From: Polyangiaceae bacterium
GTDB taxonomy: Bacteria > Myxococcota_A > Polyangia > Polyangiales > Polyangiaceae
NCBI GenBank assembly: GCA_019637295.1
Contig: JAHBVX010000004.1
Span: 558,001 to 622,000 of the forward strand
Direction: 5' to 3'
Length of the DNA: 64,000 bases
Shown: positions 35,459-45,033 of the stretch, in pieces
How positions within the stretch are numbered: the first letter of the stretch is position 1
How the letters are laid out: each line of letters starts with the position of its first letter
The notes under the pieces: generated by a model
What the model was told of the DNA's origin: nothing
Seen by the model: the letters and a program-made list of their open reading frames with translations, nothing else
Database searches by the model: none
Program-made: the position numbers and the translations under genes

Positions 35459-36537
35459 CAGACCGCGAACTTCATGGCCAGGACGGCGAGCGCGATTCCG
35501 GCGAGCAGGCACGCCGCAGCCACGATCACCAGCAAGCCGAGGCCGGGCCCTCGCGCCGCCGCCGGAGCCGGGGCAGGCCCGGGACCAGCGATGGCGGGCA
35601 TGGGTGCGATGGCGGCCGGCGCTGGCGGGGGTTCGGCGCGCGGCGCGGCCTCCACGCGGGCATCCGCGAACGGCCGCAGAGCGGCGATCAACTCCTCCGC
35701 GCTCTGATAGCGATCTTCCGGCTTCTTCGCGATGGCCTTCAGCAACGCTGCCTCGAGCCCCGCGGGAAACGCCTTGCCCGGAACGCGCTTGTTGAGCGGG
35801 ATCGGCGGCTCCATCACGTGCTTCTGGATGTACTCCATGGGAGTCTTGGCATCGAAGGGCAGCTTTCCGGTCAACACCTCGTAGAGAATGACGGCCAGGG
35901 AATAGAGGTCGCTGCGTGCGTCGAGCGTCTTGCCTTGTGCCTGCTCCGGCGACATGAACTCGGGGGTGCCAAAGACCATCCCCTCCTGCGTCAGGATCAC
36001 CGAGCCGGGTCGCATCTGGCGCTCGGTGACCTTGGCCAACCCGAAGTCGAGCACCTTGGCGAAGTCTTTGAGCCCGCCCTGCTCGCACAGGAAGATGTTC
36101 TCCGGCTTCAGATCGCGATGAACGATGCCCATCTGGTGCGCCTCGTGGAGCGCGCCGCAGACTTGAATCAGGATCGGGATGGCGCGATCCGGGGGTAGCG
36201 GCCCGCCCTTTCGCACGGTCTGATTCAGGTTCCGCCCCTCCAAGAACTCCATCACGATGTAGAGCGAGCCGTCCTCTTCGAGCTCGCCATACATGAACAC
36301 CTTCACGGTGTTGGGGTGGGTCAGCTGGCTCATGGCCCGAGCTTCCCGCCGAAAACGCGAGACCAAATCCTTGCGACCCGCGAGCTTCGGATGGAGGATC
36401 TTGATCGCGACCATCCGATTCATTTCGGGCTGGGCCGCCTTGTAGACGGATCCCATGCCACCGGTGCCGATCTTCTGGAGGATTTGGAACTGGCCTCCGA
36501 GGATCTCCCGGCCGATGAAGGGATCGGACGGTCTCAT
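35458..36537 (-). CDS. Hanks-type Ser/Thr protein kinase with C-terminal membrane anchor
   Basis: 359 aa. Complete kinase domain (about 15-275): GTGGMGSVYKAA, VAIKIL, HRDLKPENIFL, DFGLAK, GTPEFMSPEQAQGKTLDARSD. An Ala/Pro linker is followed by one membrane helix at the very end (LGLLVIVAAACLLAGIALAVLAM) with only a few residues outside. There are no PASTA repeats or other sensor domain, unlike PknB/PrkC. The direct coupling to PBP1A through TGATG suggests that it phosphorylates or regulates cell-wall synthesis. It is divergent from pgeF with 50 bases between. Confidence 0.93.
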   Translation of the reverse strand: MRPSDPFIGREILGGQFQILQKIGTGGMGSVYKAAQPEMNRMVAIKILHPKLAGRKDLVSRFRREARAMSQLTHPNTVKVFMYGELEEDGSLYIVMEFLEGRNLNQTVRKGGPLPPDRAIPILIQVCGALHEAHQMGIVHRDLKPENIFLCEQGGLKDFAKVLDFGLAKVTERQMRPGSVILTQEGMVFGTPEFMSPEQAQGKTLDARSDLYSLAVILYEVLTGKLPFDAKTPMEYIQKHVMEPPIPLNKRVPGKAFPAGLEAALLKAIAKKPEDRYQSAEELIAALRPFADARVEAAPRAEPPPAPAAIAPMPAIAGPGPAPAPAAARGPGLGLLVIVAAACLLAGIALAVLAMKFAV

Positions 36538-36587
36538 TCGCTACCACGGGTCATAGCAAAACTTCCTCCCCGCTACGAGAGACAGCC

Positions 36588-37355
36588 TTGGTCGACGAAC
36601 TTTATCTACAAAGCCCGCTCCTGAGCCGCGCGGGGTTCCGCCACGCCTTCTTCACGCGCTCGGGGGGCGTGTCGGTTGGACCCTATCGCAGCCTGAGCTT
36701 CAGCGTCGCGGCGGGCGATGATCCAGCGCATGTCGCGGAGAATCGCCAGCGCGCTGCCGCGGCGCTCGGGGTGCGGGAGGATCGCCTCTACTACCTCTCT
36801 CAGGTCCACGGCGTGCAGCTGCGGCAGGTCGTGGGTGACGAAGACCCGCGCGCCGTGCTCGAGTGGGAGGGGGACGCGCTGCTCAGCACGGCCTCACACG
36901 TGGCCTGCGGCGTCCGCAGCGCGGACTGCGTGCCGGTGCTGATCGGCGACCGGAGCAGCGGCGCAGCGTGCGCCGTGCACGCCGGCTGGCGGGGCGTCGC
37001 GGCGCGGATCGTGCCGAAGACCCTCGAGGCGCTGACGGCACGGCTGCCCGGCGCGCGGTTCGTGGTCGCGATCGGTCCGCACATCTCACTCGACGCGTTC
37101 GAGGTCGACGCCGAGGTGGCCGAAGCCCTCGCGCGTTCGTGCTCGGCGCCCGAGGTCGCCAGCGATCGCTGGCCGAAGCCTCACGTGGATTTGCGACGAA
37201 TCCTGCGCTCTCAGCTCGAGGAGACGGGCCTCGAGGCCAGCTCGATCGACGACGTCCACGGCTGCACGGTCAACGACCCGGCCCGCTTCTTCTCCTTCCG
37301 CCGGGACGGAAAGCTCAGCGGCCGGCACCTCTCGGCGATCGTCCCGCTGGGGTGA
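36588..37355 (+). CDS. PgeF/YfiH-family purine nucleoside phosphorylase (laccase-domain protein)
   Basis: 255 aa from TTG at 36588. The three zinc-ligand motifs are present: LSQVHGVQLRQV, CGVRSADCVPVLIGD and AVHAGWRGVAA. FFTRSGGVSVGPYRSLS is the family N-terminal signature. Characterised members cleave adenosine/inosine and related purine nucleosides; older literature called them polyphenol oxidases. E. coli PgeF also edits misincorporated L-Ser in peptidoglycan precursors. Placement opposite a kinase-PBP1A unit fits that link but does not prove it. Confidence 0.92.
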   Translation: MVDELYLQSPLLSRAGFRHAFFTRSGGVSVGPYRSLSFSVAAGDDPAHVAENRQRAAAALGVREDRLYYLSQVHGVQLRQVVGDEDPRAVLEWEGDALLSTASHVACGVRSADCVPVLIGDRSSGAACAVHAGWRGVAARIVPKTLEALTARLPGARFVVAIGPHISLDAFEVDAEVAEALARSCSAPEVASDRWPKPHVDLRRILRSQLEETGLEASSIDDVHGCTVNDPARFFSFRRDGKLSGRHLSAIVPLG

Positions 37356-37457
37356 GACTCAATGGTTTCGAACACTTGAGCATTCGAGGATGCGCGCCTG
37401 CCGCGGGCCCGGGCAGGAGACGGACGCGCAGGGGTTGCGGGTATTTTGGCCGATCCC

Positions 37458-37486
37458 TTGGCTGGTTCCGCGAGGGCGCGTATAGG
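37458..37486 (+). promoter_or_regulatory. Sigma70-like promoter just upstream of the GltJ-like gene
   Basis: TTGGCT and TATAGG are separated by exactly 17 bases. The predicted start of transcription is within about five bases of the ATG at 37498, and no ribosome-binding site is visible, so the message could be leaderless. Confidence 0.4.
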
Positions 37487-37497
37487 TCACGATTGAA

Positions 37498-39405
37498 ATG
37501 GCCTACGGGGTGAACTGCGAGCACTGCGGCGCCAACTTCGCGCTTCCGGACGACTTGTTCGAGCGCAAGGTGAAGGGTCGCGTCGTCACGATTCGGTGCA
37601 AGCGCTGCCAGCGCGACATCTCCGTCAATGGCGTAGAGCTGGCGTCGTCGCCGCACTCGGACCGGCCCGAAGCGGTGGACGAGGAGTCCATCGATAGCGG
37701 GCCGGAGGAGGGCGGGACGCCCACTGTCCCCCTCGCGTCGATCCCGCCGGCGAAGGTGCTGTGGGTCGTCAGTTTCGCGGCGGACGACGATCGCGAGCTC
37801 ACGGCGCCGCAGATCAAGCGTGCCCTCGAGCGCGGCGAAATCGACGGCGACAGCATCGCCTGGAAAGAAGGCATGGAGGACTGGCTTCCCATCGCCGAGA
37901 TCCCTCCCCTCGCGAAGCTGCTCCCCACCGGCAGCGCGGCGGCGAGCGCCAAGGTCGAGACTGGCGGCTTCCTGGGCACCGGCATGCAGGTCCGCGGTGC
38001 AGACGCGGCGCTGAAGGCGGCCCTCGACAAGGCGAAGAAGAAGCGGCCGACGCTGGCTCCTCCCCCGAGCTCGCCCCGCGCGCCGAAGCCGGGCGACGCT
38101 GGCGAGCGAGCACGCACGCCTCCCGCGGAGGTAGCTGATCCCGAGCTGGGCGAGTTCAAGAGCGTGTCGGCGGGCACACTCGAGGTGGACGAGCAGGCGC
38201 CGCCGAGCAGCGAGGCGCTCAGCATCAACGACAGCGAAGTGGAGGTGGTGGAGTCCGAAGCCGCGCCCGGCGTGGCTGGCGACGCGTCGCCGAAGCCCCC
38301 GCCCGCGCGCCCGCAGCCCAAGCCCAAACAGCTGAGGCAGGCCGAGCCCGAGGAGGAGGACGAGGAGCCCCCGCCCAGCGGCACGCCGGACCTGCGTTCG
38401 CTGACGACGAGCCTCGAGCGCCCGACGGGCGCCAAACCCAAGAAGGACGAGCGCGCAGACGACGAGCTGCTCTCGCTGGGGTTGGGCTCCATCACCGGCC
38501 CCGCGCTCGCACCGCCCACGATCGATCTGAGCGCGCTGCCGGAGCCCGAGCCCGAGCCCGAGTCGAGCCCGAGCTCGGCGCCCGCGAGCAAGCGAAGCGG
38601 CAAGCCAAAGAAGACGAAGAGCGCCGGGAAATCCCTGTCCCCGGCCAAGCCCGGCAAGCGCCCTCGTGACTCGGAGCAAGCGGGCGCCACCAGCCGCTCC
38701 ATGCCCGCGCAGCAGCCCAAGGAGGACGAGTCCCCGGGCAGCTCCATCACGCTCTGGCTCGTGCTCGGCGCGGCGGCGGTCATCGCCGGGATCTGGTGGT
38801 TCAGTCGCCCCACGACGCCGTCCTCGACCGCCAGCACGGCGGAGCCCCAGCCCACGGCTCCGTCCACGGCGGCCACGGTGGAGCCAACCGTGGAGTCCGT
38901 GGCTCCCGAGAGCCCGCCAGAGCCGAGCGCGTCGGCCGAGCCAACCGCCGTCTCCACCGCCGAGCCGACCGCACCACCGCCGAAGGTCACCGACACCGCG
39001 CCGGCCAAGACCCAAGCGCTCAGCGAGCCACCCCTGAAGGCGACCGCCGAACCCAAGCCCACCACCAAGCCCACGGCCGATCCCCCGCCCGCGACTACCG
39101 TCGCGCCCGTGGAGCCCAAGGAAGCCCCCATCGCAGGTCCCTTCGATCGCGCGGCGGCCCTCTCGGCGCTCACGAGCGCTGCCGGCGCTGCGTCGGCCTG
39201 CCGCCAGGAAGGCGACCCCAGCGGGACCGCCGCGGTGATCGTCACCTTCGCGCCCAGTGGTCGGGTGACGAGCGCCACGGTCAACGGCCCTCCCTTCGCC
39301 GGCACCAAGACCGGGGGCTGCATCGCCTCCACCATGCGACGCGCCAAGATCCCGCCCTTCAGCGGCGACGCGGTGACCGTCAGCCGCACGGTCGTCATCC
39401 AGTAG
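37498..39405 (+). CDS. GltJ/AgmX-like protein: zinc ribbon, GYF domain, TM, AgmX/PglI C-terminal domain
   Basis: 635 aa. An MJ0042-type zinc ribbon uses C7, C10, C34 and C37. A GYF-type domain lies at about 86-140 (WVVSFAADDDRELT ... WKEGMEDWLPIAEIP). A long charged, Pro-rich linker follows, one membrane helix at about 416-436, a Thr/Pro/Ala-rich periplasmic linker and a C-terminal domain (about 545-635) with ASACRQEGDPSGTAAVIVTF and a second Cys (GGCIASTMRRAKIPPFSG), matching AgmX/PglI-type ends. This order is that of GltJ (AgmX) of the Myxococcus gliding machinery, where the zinc ribbon and GYF parts contact MglA and AglZ. Polyangia carry several such proteins, so orthology is not certain. 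Confidence 0.8.
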   Translation: MAYGVNCEHCGANFALPDDLFERKVKGRVVTIRCKRCQRDISVNGVELASSPHSDRPEAVDEESIDSGPEEGGTPTVPLASIPPAKVLWVVSFAADDDRELTAPQIKRALERGEIDGDSIAWKEGMEDWLPIAEIPPLAKLLPTGSAAASAKVETGGFLGTGMQVRGADAALKAALDKAKKKRPTLAPPPSSPRAPKPGDAGERARTPPAEVADPELGEFKSVSAGTLEVDEQAPPSSEALSINDSEVEVVESEAAPGVAGDASPKPPPARPQPKPKQLRQAEPEEEDEEPPPSGTPDLRSLTTSLERPTGAKPKKDERADDELLSLGLGSITGPALAPPTIDLSALPEPEPEPESSPSSAPASKRSGKPKKTKSAGKSLSPAKPGKRPRDSEQAGATSRSMPAQQPKEDESPGSSITLWLVLGAAAVIAGIWWFSRPTTPSSTASTAEPQPTAPSTAATVEPTVESVAPESPPEPSASAEPTAVSTAEPTAPPPKVTDTAPAKTQALSEPPLKATAEPKPTTKPTADPPPATTVAPVEPKEAPIAGPFDRAAALSALTSAAGAASACRQEGDPSGTAAVIVTFAPSGRVTSATVNGPPFAGTKTGGCIASTMRRAKIPPFSGDAVTVSRTVVIQ

Positions 39406-39411
39406 CCGAGC

Positions 39412-40125
39412 TCAGCGGCAGTCCGGGAACACTTCCCGGTGAAGCGCGTCGGCCACCACCGCGTGACCGCGCGTGTTCCAGTGCACCAGATCGTTCGCGA
39501 AGCGCCGGAAGCTCGCGCACAAGAGGTCCGGGTCACCGCACGACAAGAGCGGGTGCACGTCCACTGCGTGGCCGACGGCGCCGGACTCGCGCTGAGCGAC
39601 GATCCACTGGTTCAGGGCGCGGGTGGCGTGACCGCGACGATCGAAGTCGCCCCGGAGCTTGCCCCACGGCGGCAGGGTGACCGCGATCACACCCAATCCC
39701 GAAGCCCGGGCGCGCTGATACATGTTCTCGAGGTGAAGCGTGGTGCGCGTGATGGTGGGGGCTCGAAAGGACCCGTAGGCCAGGTCGTTGATGCCACCGA
39801 GCACCAGCACGTGGGTGTACTGTACACGCTGCTCTGGCCGTCGGTGACGTTGTAGGACGTCGCGCTCGAAGCGGTGGCGCATGTGGGCGGTCTGCTGGCC
39901 CCCGACCCCGAGGGCGTCGAAGCGACTCTCGGGGCAGCGCGCCCCGAGCTCGAGCAGATACTTGCCGCCGCCCGCGCGCGGGTCCGTCAGCGAGTCCCCG
40001 ATGGCGGCCACCACGTAGCGGCGGGTGGGCGTCTCGTCCTCGCCTGCGGCGGCGCTTTGTCCCTGCTGCGCCGCCGCCGGGGATGCGACGGCGAGGCCAA
40101 GAAGCACGAGCCCGGTGAGTCGCAT
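39412..40125 (-). CDS. Exported SGNH/GDSL-family hydrolase
   Basis: 237 aa from ATG at 40125, with a signal peptide (LTGLVLLGLAVASPAAAQ). Block I is VAAIGDSLTDPRAGG with the nucleophile Ser, the Gly block is near DALGVGGQQTAHM, block III is LVLGGINDLAYG, and block V DLVHWNTRGH supplies Asp/His. These proteins are esterases/lipases or carbohydrate deacetylases acting outside the cytoplasm. Its stop is six bases from the convergent GltJ-like stop, so the two genes share a termination region. Confidence 0.88.
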   Translation of the reverse strand: MRLTGLVLLGLAVASPAAAQQGQSAAAGEDETPTRRYVVAAIGDSLTDPRAGGGKYLLELGARCPESRFDALGVGGQQTAHMRHRFERDVLQRHRRPEQRVQYTHVLVLGGINDLAYGSFRAPTITRTTLHLENMYQRARASGLGVIAVTLPPWGKLRGDFDRRGHATRALNQWIVAQRESGAVGHAVDVHPLLSCGDPDLLCASFRRFANDLVHWNTRGHAVVADALHREVFPDCR

Positions 40126-40303
40126 CTCGAAAGTATGCGAGCCCGGCGCCCCCGAGAGCCAGTTTCCAGCCGATTCTCGGCCCAAGCGGAGCCCCGAGGG
40201 CCCGCGAGGACCCGGCCGCGCGCGCGGCCTTCACACGTTCAGTTGCCCCCCAAGCCCGAAGCGGTAAGCCTCTCGTCCCCACTCTCACTCGGAGGAACGA
40301 GTC

Positions 40304-41536
<1,233 letters not shown>

Positions 41537-41583
41537 GCACCGCGCGCGGGAGGCCAGAGGGGGGGCCGGGGGGGGACTAGCGC

Positions 41584-41623
41584 CCGGCGCCGAGCGACTT
41601 ACATTGTGTCTTGTCGGCGCCGG
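41584..41623 (+). terminator. Candidate terminator hairpin after the thiolase
   Basis: Nine-base perfect inverted repeat CCGGCGCCG / CGGCGCCGG with a 22-base loop, 48 bases past the thiolase stop. The arms are partly self-palindromic. No T-run follows. Confidence 0.4.
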
Positions 41624-41719
41624 CCGGGACCGAGTGTCGCACCCATCCCCGCCCCCAACCCGCTCGTTGGGACGTATGAGCGCTAGTCCCCTCCAGCGCT
41701 TCTCCCATTCCCGGCCGGC

Positions 41720-41746
41720 CTCCGACACTTTTGTCTTGTGCCGGAG
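41720..41746 (-). terminator. Candidate terminator hairpin after the first HzsA-like gene
   Basis: CTCCGACAC / GTGCCGGAG with a nine-base loop; on the minus strand the single mismatch becomes a G-U pair. It begins nine bases past the stop at 41755. Confidence 0.45.
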
Positions 41747-41754
41747 CGGCGCGG

Positions 41755-44700
41755 TCACGGGAAGGGCGGGCCCTGTATCTTGCCGTCAGCGGAGAGCAGC
41801 GGGGTGGCCTGCTGACCCCGCGCCGCGACGTTGGAGGCTTGGGTGAGCAGATCTGGGTTGACGGCGATGTGGCTCTCCAGACCGTTCACCGATCCATGGC
41901 AACCGCCGCACAAGCCGTTGAATAGCTCCTTCTTGAACGACTGGCGCACCCACTCCCCCGGGTAGAACTGCATCTCCTCGCGCTGGAAGTGCAGCTGCGG
42001 CTTGGCCTCCCCCGCGAGACGCACGGACGTGGCGAGCACCATGGGCATTCCGCCGGGGATCTGGATCTTGAACGAGCTGTCCCCGGCGGGCTGAGCCGAG
42101 CCCCGGAGACGGCGCCGGGCATAGACCTGCCCGAACGCGTCATCCGTCACGAAGCTACCGCCCTGCGCGAAGGTCGTCACGCCGGACTCGGGAGGCAGAC
42201 TCTCCCACACCTCGACCGGGAAGTTCGCTCCCGGCAGCGAACGACCCGTGCGCGTGTTCTGGAACAGCAGGCTCGAGAGGATCTGCATGTCCACCACCGT
42301 GATCTCGCTCTTGTCCCGGCGCGCGTCGTCCGTGTAGATCGTCGTTGCTCCGTTGGCCTCGTCCAAACGAGAGCGGAACACGCCATGGTTCTGGCGGGCG
42401 TACACGGCGACGGGCCAGATGAGGTCGCTGCTGCCGTGGGCCAACAGCGGGGTGCGCTGACCGGTGATGGAATCGACGACGACGAGCTCGAACTTGCCGT
42501 TGATCGACGAGAGGTCCACGACGTTGGGCGCGTAGCTGACAAGCAGCTTTCCGTTGGGCAACGACGCGGGGTTCTTGTAGGCGCCCTGGGTCCCCGACAG
42601 CTTGCCGGTGGCCTGCCCGTCGAGGATGCGCACGGAGCGCTGGTAGAAGGCTGGGTTCGGGTAGCCGATCGCGTCCGGATCTTGGATGTAGTCCGCGGGG
42701 TCATCGCTCAGCTGATCGACGCCGATGCTGCGGTTGATGATGGCCAGCGTGCCCGCGCCGTGCGCCGCGCCCCGCTCACTCAAGATAGCGGCCAGGTTCT
42801 TGTCGGTGAGCTCGACGACGTCGGTGAACTGGTTGTGACCGATGGTGGAGCGCTGGCCGAACAGCGGGTGATAGTCGCCGCCGTCGAGGTTCTGCCGGCG
42901 CCCCGCGAGCTGGTAGAAGCCGGGCGCTCGCTTCTCGGTGACGAAGATCAGCCGGCCGTCGTTCATGAACCCCGGCAAGAACTCCTGGTTGAGCAAGTAC
43001 GTCAGCTGGCGGATCTTGCCGCCTTCGGCCACGTACAGGTTGCTGTTCAGCTTCGAGGGATCCGCGGGCGTGCGCTGCGGGCCTTTGTACTGGAACGCGG
43101 CGGCGTTGGTGACGTTGCCCCGAGTGGAGGCGAAGACGAGGCGACCATCGGGGGCGAAGGCCGGATCGAAGTTGTGGATCAGCTCACCGTTGCTCGGGAT
43201 GGCGGCGCCGGTGTCGTCCACCGGAGCGGCATCAATCGTGGGCTCGACGGCGCAGTTGGCGCCGTCGATGACGTAGACGCGAAAGGGCTCGCTCGCGCCA
43301 GTGCGAGCGGCGAACGCGATCTTCTTGCCATCCCACGACACCGCAGGACGACGAACGTCGACGCTCGCCGGCGACAGGCCGCAGCCACCGAGCAAGCTGC
43401 TCGCGGAGCCGGCGCTGACGTCACCCGAGGCATCCAAGCTCGCTGTCGCCAGCATGAGGTCCGCTCCCGGTGAGTACTCGGCGTAGTCCTGCGGCGTGTC
43501 CTTGCCGGGCTTGGGCGGACGTTCCACGTAGACGATTCCGCTGAGGGGATCGGCTCCCGCCATGCGCTCGCCGCGCTCGAGCTCCATCCACGCCGCGATC
43601 ACGCAGTAGGCGTTCTGCTCGTCGAGGGGCCCGGTGGCGGCGGCGGTCGCGTCGCACGCGGACGGGTCCCCTCCACTGGCCAAGAGCGGGCCACCACGGT
43701 GCAGGATGCCGCCGCCGCCCGCCGTGGGCGGCAGGTTCTTGCGCAGCAGCCGGCTGGCGTTCGGGTCCGGCGACTCGAGCGCGATCTGTTCGACGGTGAG
43801 CTGGTAGTTGCGCCGCGTGGCCGGCAGGCCGAAGTGGCCGCCGCTGCCACCCCGCAGCCGATAGTCATGGAACATGGACGCCGAGTGGCAGCCGAGCATC
43901 ATGCAGCCGCGCTTGACGAGCATGGGCTGGACGCGCTTGGCGAAGAACTCGAAGCCCGGTGACGACGGCACGTTCGTAGGGCCACCCTTGGCCTCGGCCC
44001 ACTTGAGGATGGCCTGATAGCCCGGGTCCGACGCGGACTCGAACAGCGCACCACCCTCGTGGTAGGTGCCGCCTTGGGCGGGGGCCAGGACGCGGCGCAC
44101 GATCTCGCTCGCGGGTGCGTCGACCGACACGTAGTCGCTGGCGGCGAAGTAGTTCCAACGTACCTGCTCGGGCGACGCACCACAGGTCAGGTACAGCGAG
44201 TTGGACGCGTTACCGTGGCAGTTGCCGGCGGCGCAGCTCTGGGCCAGGACTGGCGCTACTTGCTGGGAGAACTGCGCGAAGTCGGCGTCAGCCGGGTCGG
44301 CGCTGGCGTCGAAGCTCGGATCGATGCCCAGCACCTGGGAGCAGGCGGTGAGCACGGGATCCGTCTGCTTGGGGGTCGCGTTGTTCTTCGTGCCGCCGTT
44401 GGCGATCCAGCGTTCGATCTGCGTGTACGACACGCTCGTGAAGTCCATGAGCGAGCCGCCCGCGTGCGCGATGTCCGTGGTGACGGTCTGCGCCGTGCTG
44501 TCCCAAGAGGTGAGCCGGATCTCGAAGGGCGGCACGGCCTTGAGCAAGAGGCCAGGGATGCCGTAGGGGCCGTAGTCGACGAGCAGATCGCGCCGCAGCG
44601 AGAGCGCCTCGAAGCTCGAGAGGTTCAAGTTCCCCAGGGCGTTCCCCTTGTCGTCGGCGCTGACATGACACGACGACTGCGAGGGGCTGGTCGCGCAAGA

Positions 44701-44892
44701 AGTGAGCAGGATCGGTCCGATCTTGCGGTCGTAGAACGTGCTCTCGGGCCCGCGTGGCTCGGCGTTGCAGCCCACCGAAGCCAAGCCGAGCAGCGCCGCC
44801 ACCGCGGCTGGCCGGCCCGCAGCGAGACGGCGGCCGCGGGTCGTGTCGCTGCGCGGCGAGCCGGACAGCGGAGGTCTTGAGGAGCGACTCAT
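41755..44892 (-). CDS. HzsA-related multihaem-type lipoprotein (beta-propeller plus cytochrome)
   Basis: 1045 aa from ATG at 44892 (AGGAAACC upstream). Lipobox ASVGC at residue 42. The N-terminal about 450 residues hold Cys-x(n)-Cys-His motifs of unusual spacing: CATSPSQSSCH (about 65-75), CAAGNCHG (about 219) and CMMLGCH (about 329). The centre is a PD40/WD40-like propeller (DVRRPAVSWDGKKIAFAA, FDPAFAPDGRLVFASTRG). A standard CGGCH lies near residue 995. The layout resembles proteins related to hydrazine synthase subunit alpha. Only the last motif is a canonical haem-c site. The substrate is unknown and hydrazine chemistry is not implied. Confidence 0.78.
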   Translation of the reverse strand: MSRSSRPPLSGSPRSDTTRGRRLAAGRPAAVAALLGLASVGCNAEPRGPESTFYDRKIGPILLTSCATSPSQSSCHVSADDKGNALGNLNLSSFEALSLRRDLLVDYGPYGIPGLLLKAVPPFEIRLTSWDSTAQTVTTDIAHAGGSLMDFTSVSYTQIERWIANGGTKNNATPKQTDPVLTACSQVLGIDPSFDASADPADADFAQFSQQVAPVLAQSCAAGNCHGNASNSLYLTCGASPEQVRWNYFAASDYVSVDAPASEIVRRVLAPAQGGTYHEGGALFESASDPGYQAILKWAEAKGGPTNVPSSPGFEFFAKRVQPMLVKRGCMMLGCHSASMFHDYRLRGGSGGHFGLPATRRNYQLTVEQIALESPDPNASRLLRKNLPPTAGGGGILHRGGPLLASGGDPSACDATAAATGPLDEQNAYCVIAAWMELERGERMAGADPLSGIVYVERPPKPGKDTPQDYAEYSPGADLMLATASLDASGDVSAGSASSLLGGCGLSPASVDVRRPAVSWDGKKIAFAARTGASEPFRVYVIDGANCAVEPTIDAAPVDDTGAAIPSNGELIHNFDPAFAPDGRLVFASTRGNVTNAAAFQYKGPQRTPADPSKLNSNLYVAEGGKIRQLTYLLNQEFLPGFMNDGRLIFVTEKRAPGFYQLAGRRQNLDGGDYHPLFGQRSTIGHNQFTDVVELTDKNLAAILSERGAAHGAGTLAIINRSIGVDQLSDDPADYIQDPDAIGYPNPAFYQRSVRILDGQATGKLSGTQGAYKNPASLPNGKLLVSYAPNVVDLSSINGKFELVVVDSITGQRTPLLAHGSSDLIWPVAVYARQNHGVFRSRLDEANGATTIYTDDARRDKSEITVVDMQILSSLLFQNTRTGRSLPGANFPVEVWESLPPESGVTTFAQGGSFVTDDAFGQVYARRRLRGSAQPAGDSSFKIQIPGGMPMVLATSVRLAGEAKPQLHFQREEMQFYPGEWVRQSFKKELFNGLCGGCHGSVNGLESHIAVNPDLLTQASNVAARGQQATPLLSADGKIQGPPFP

Positions 44893-44979
44893 GGTTTCCT
44901 GGATGCTAGCTCCAAAACTGACAGACGTCATGCCCACTTGATCGCACTCACGCGACGTCACTCGTTCTTGGAAACGCAG

Positions 44980-45014
44980 CGAGCCGGCGACCCACTTGCG
45001 TGAGCGCCGGCTCG
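44980..45014 (-). terminator. Strong hairpin separating the HEAT-repeat gene from the first HzsA-like gene
   Basis: Ten-base perfect inverted repeat CGAGCCGGCG / CGCCGGCTCG with a 15-base loop, 19 bases past the HEAT-repeat stop. On the minus strand CTGCGTTTCC follows. It suggests that the upstream pair is one transcript and the gene at 41755-44892 has its own promoter. Confidence 0.6.
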
Positions 45015-45033
45015 GATGCGGTCGCGATGGCTG

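Noticed and set aside
35459-36547. Upstream extension of the PBP1A frame through the kinase gene, giving a 1195-codon frame
   Set aside because: The 5' part is the kinase read in the wrong frame. The kinase in its own frame has all catalytic motifs, and PBP1A starts at the TGATG junction.
37315-39536. Minus-strand frames opposite the GltJ-like gene, Gly/Arg- or Ser-rich
   Set aside because: Low-complexity antisense of Pro/Ala/Glu-rich linker DNA with no domain.
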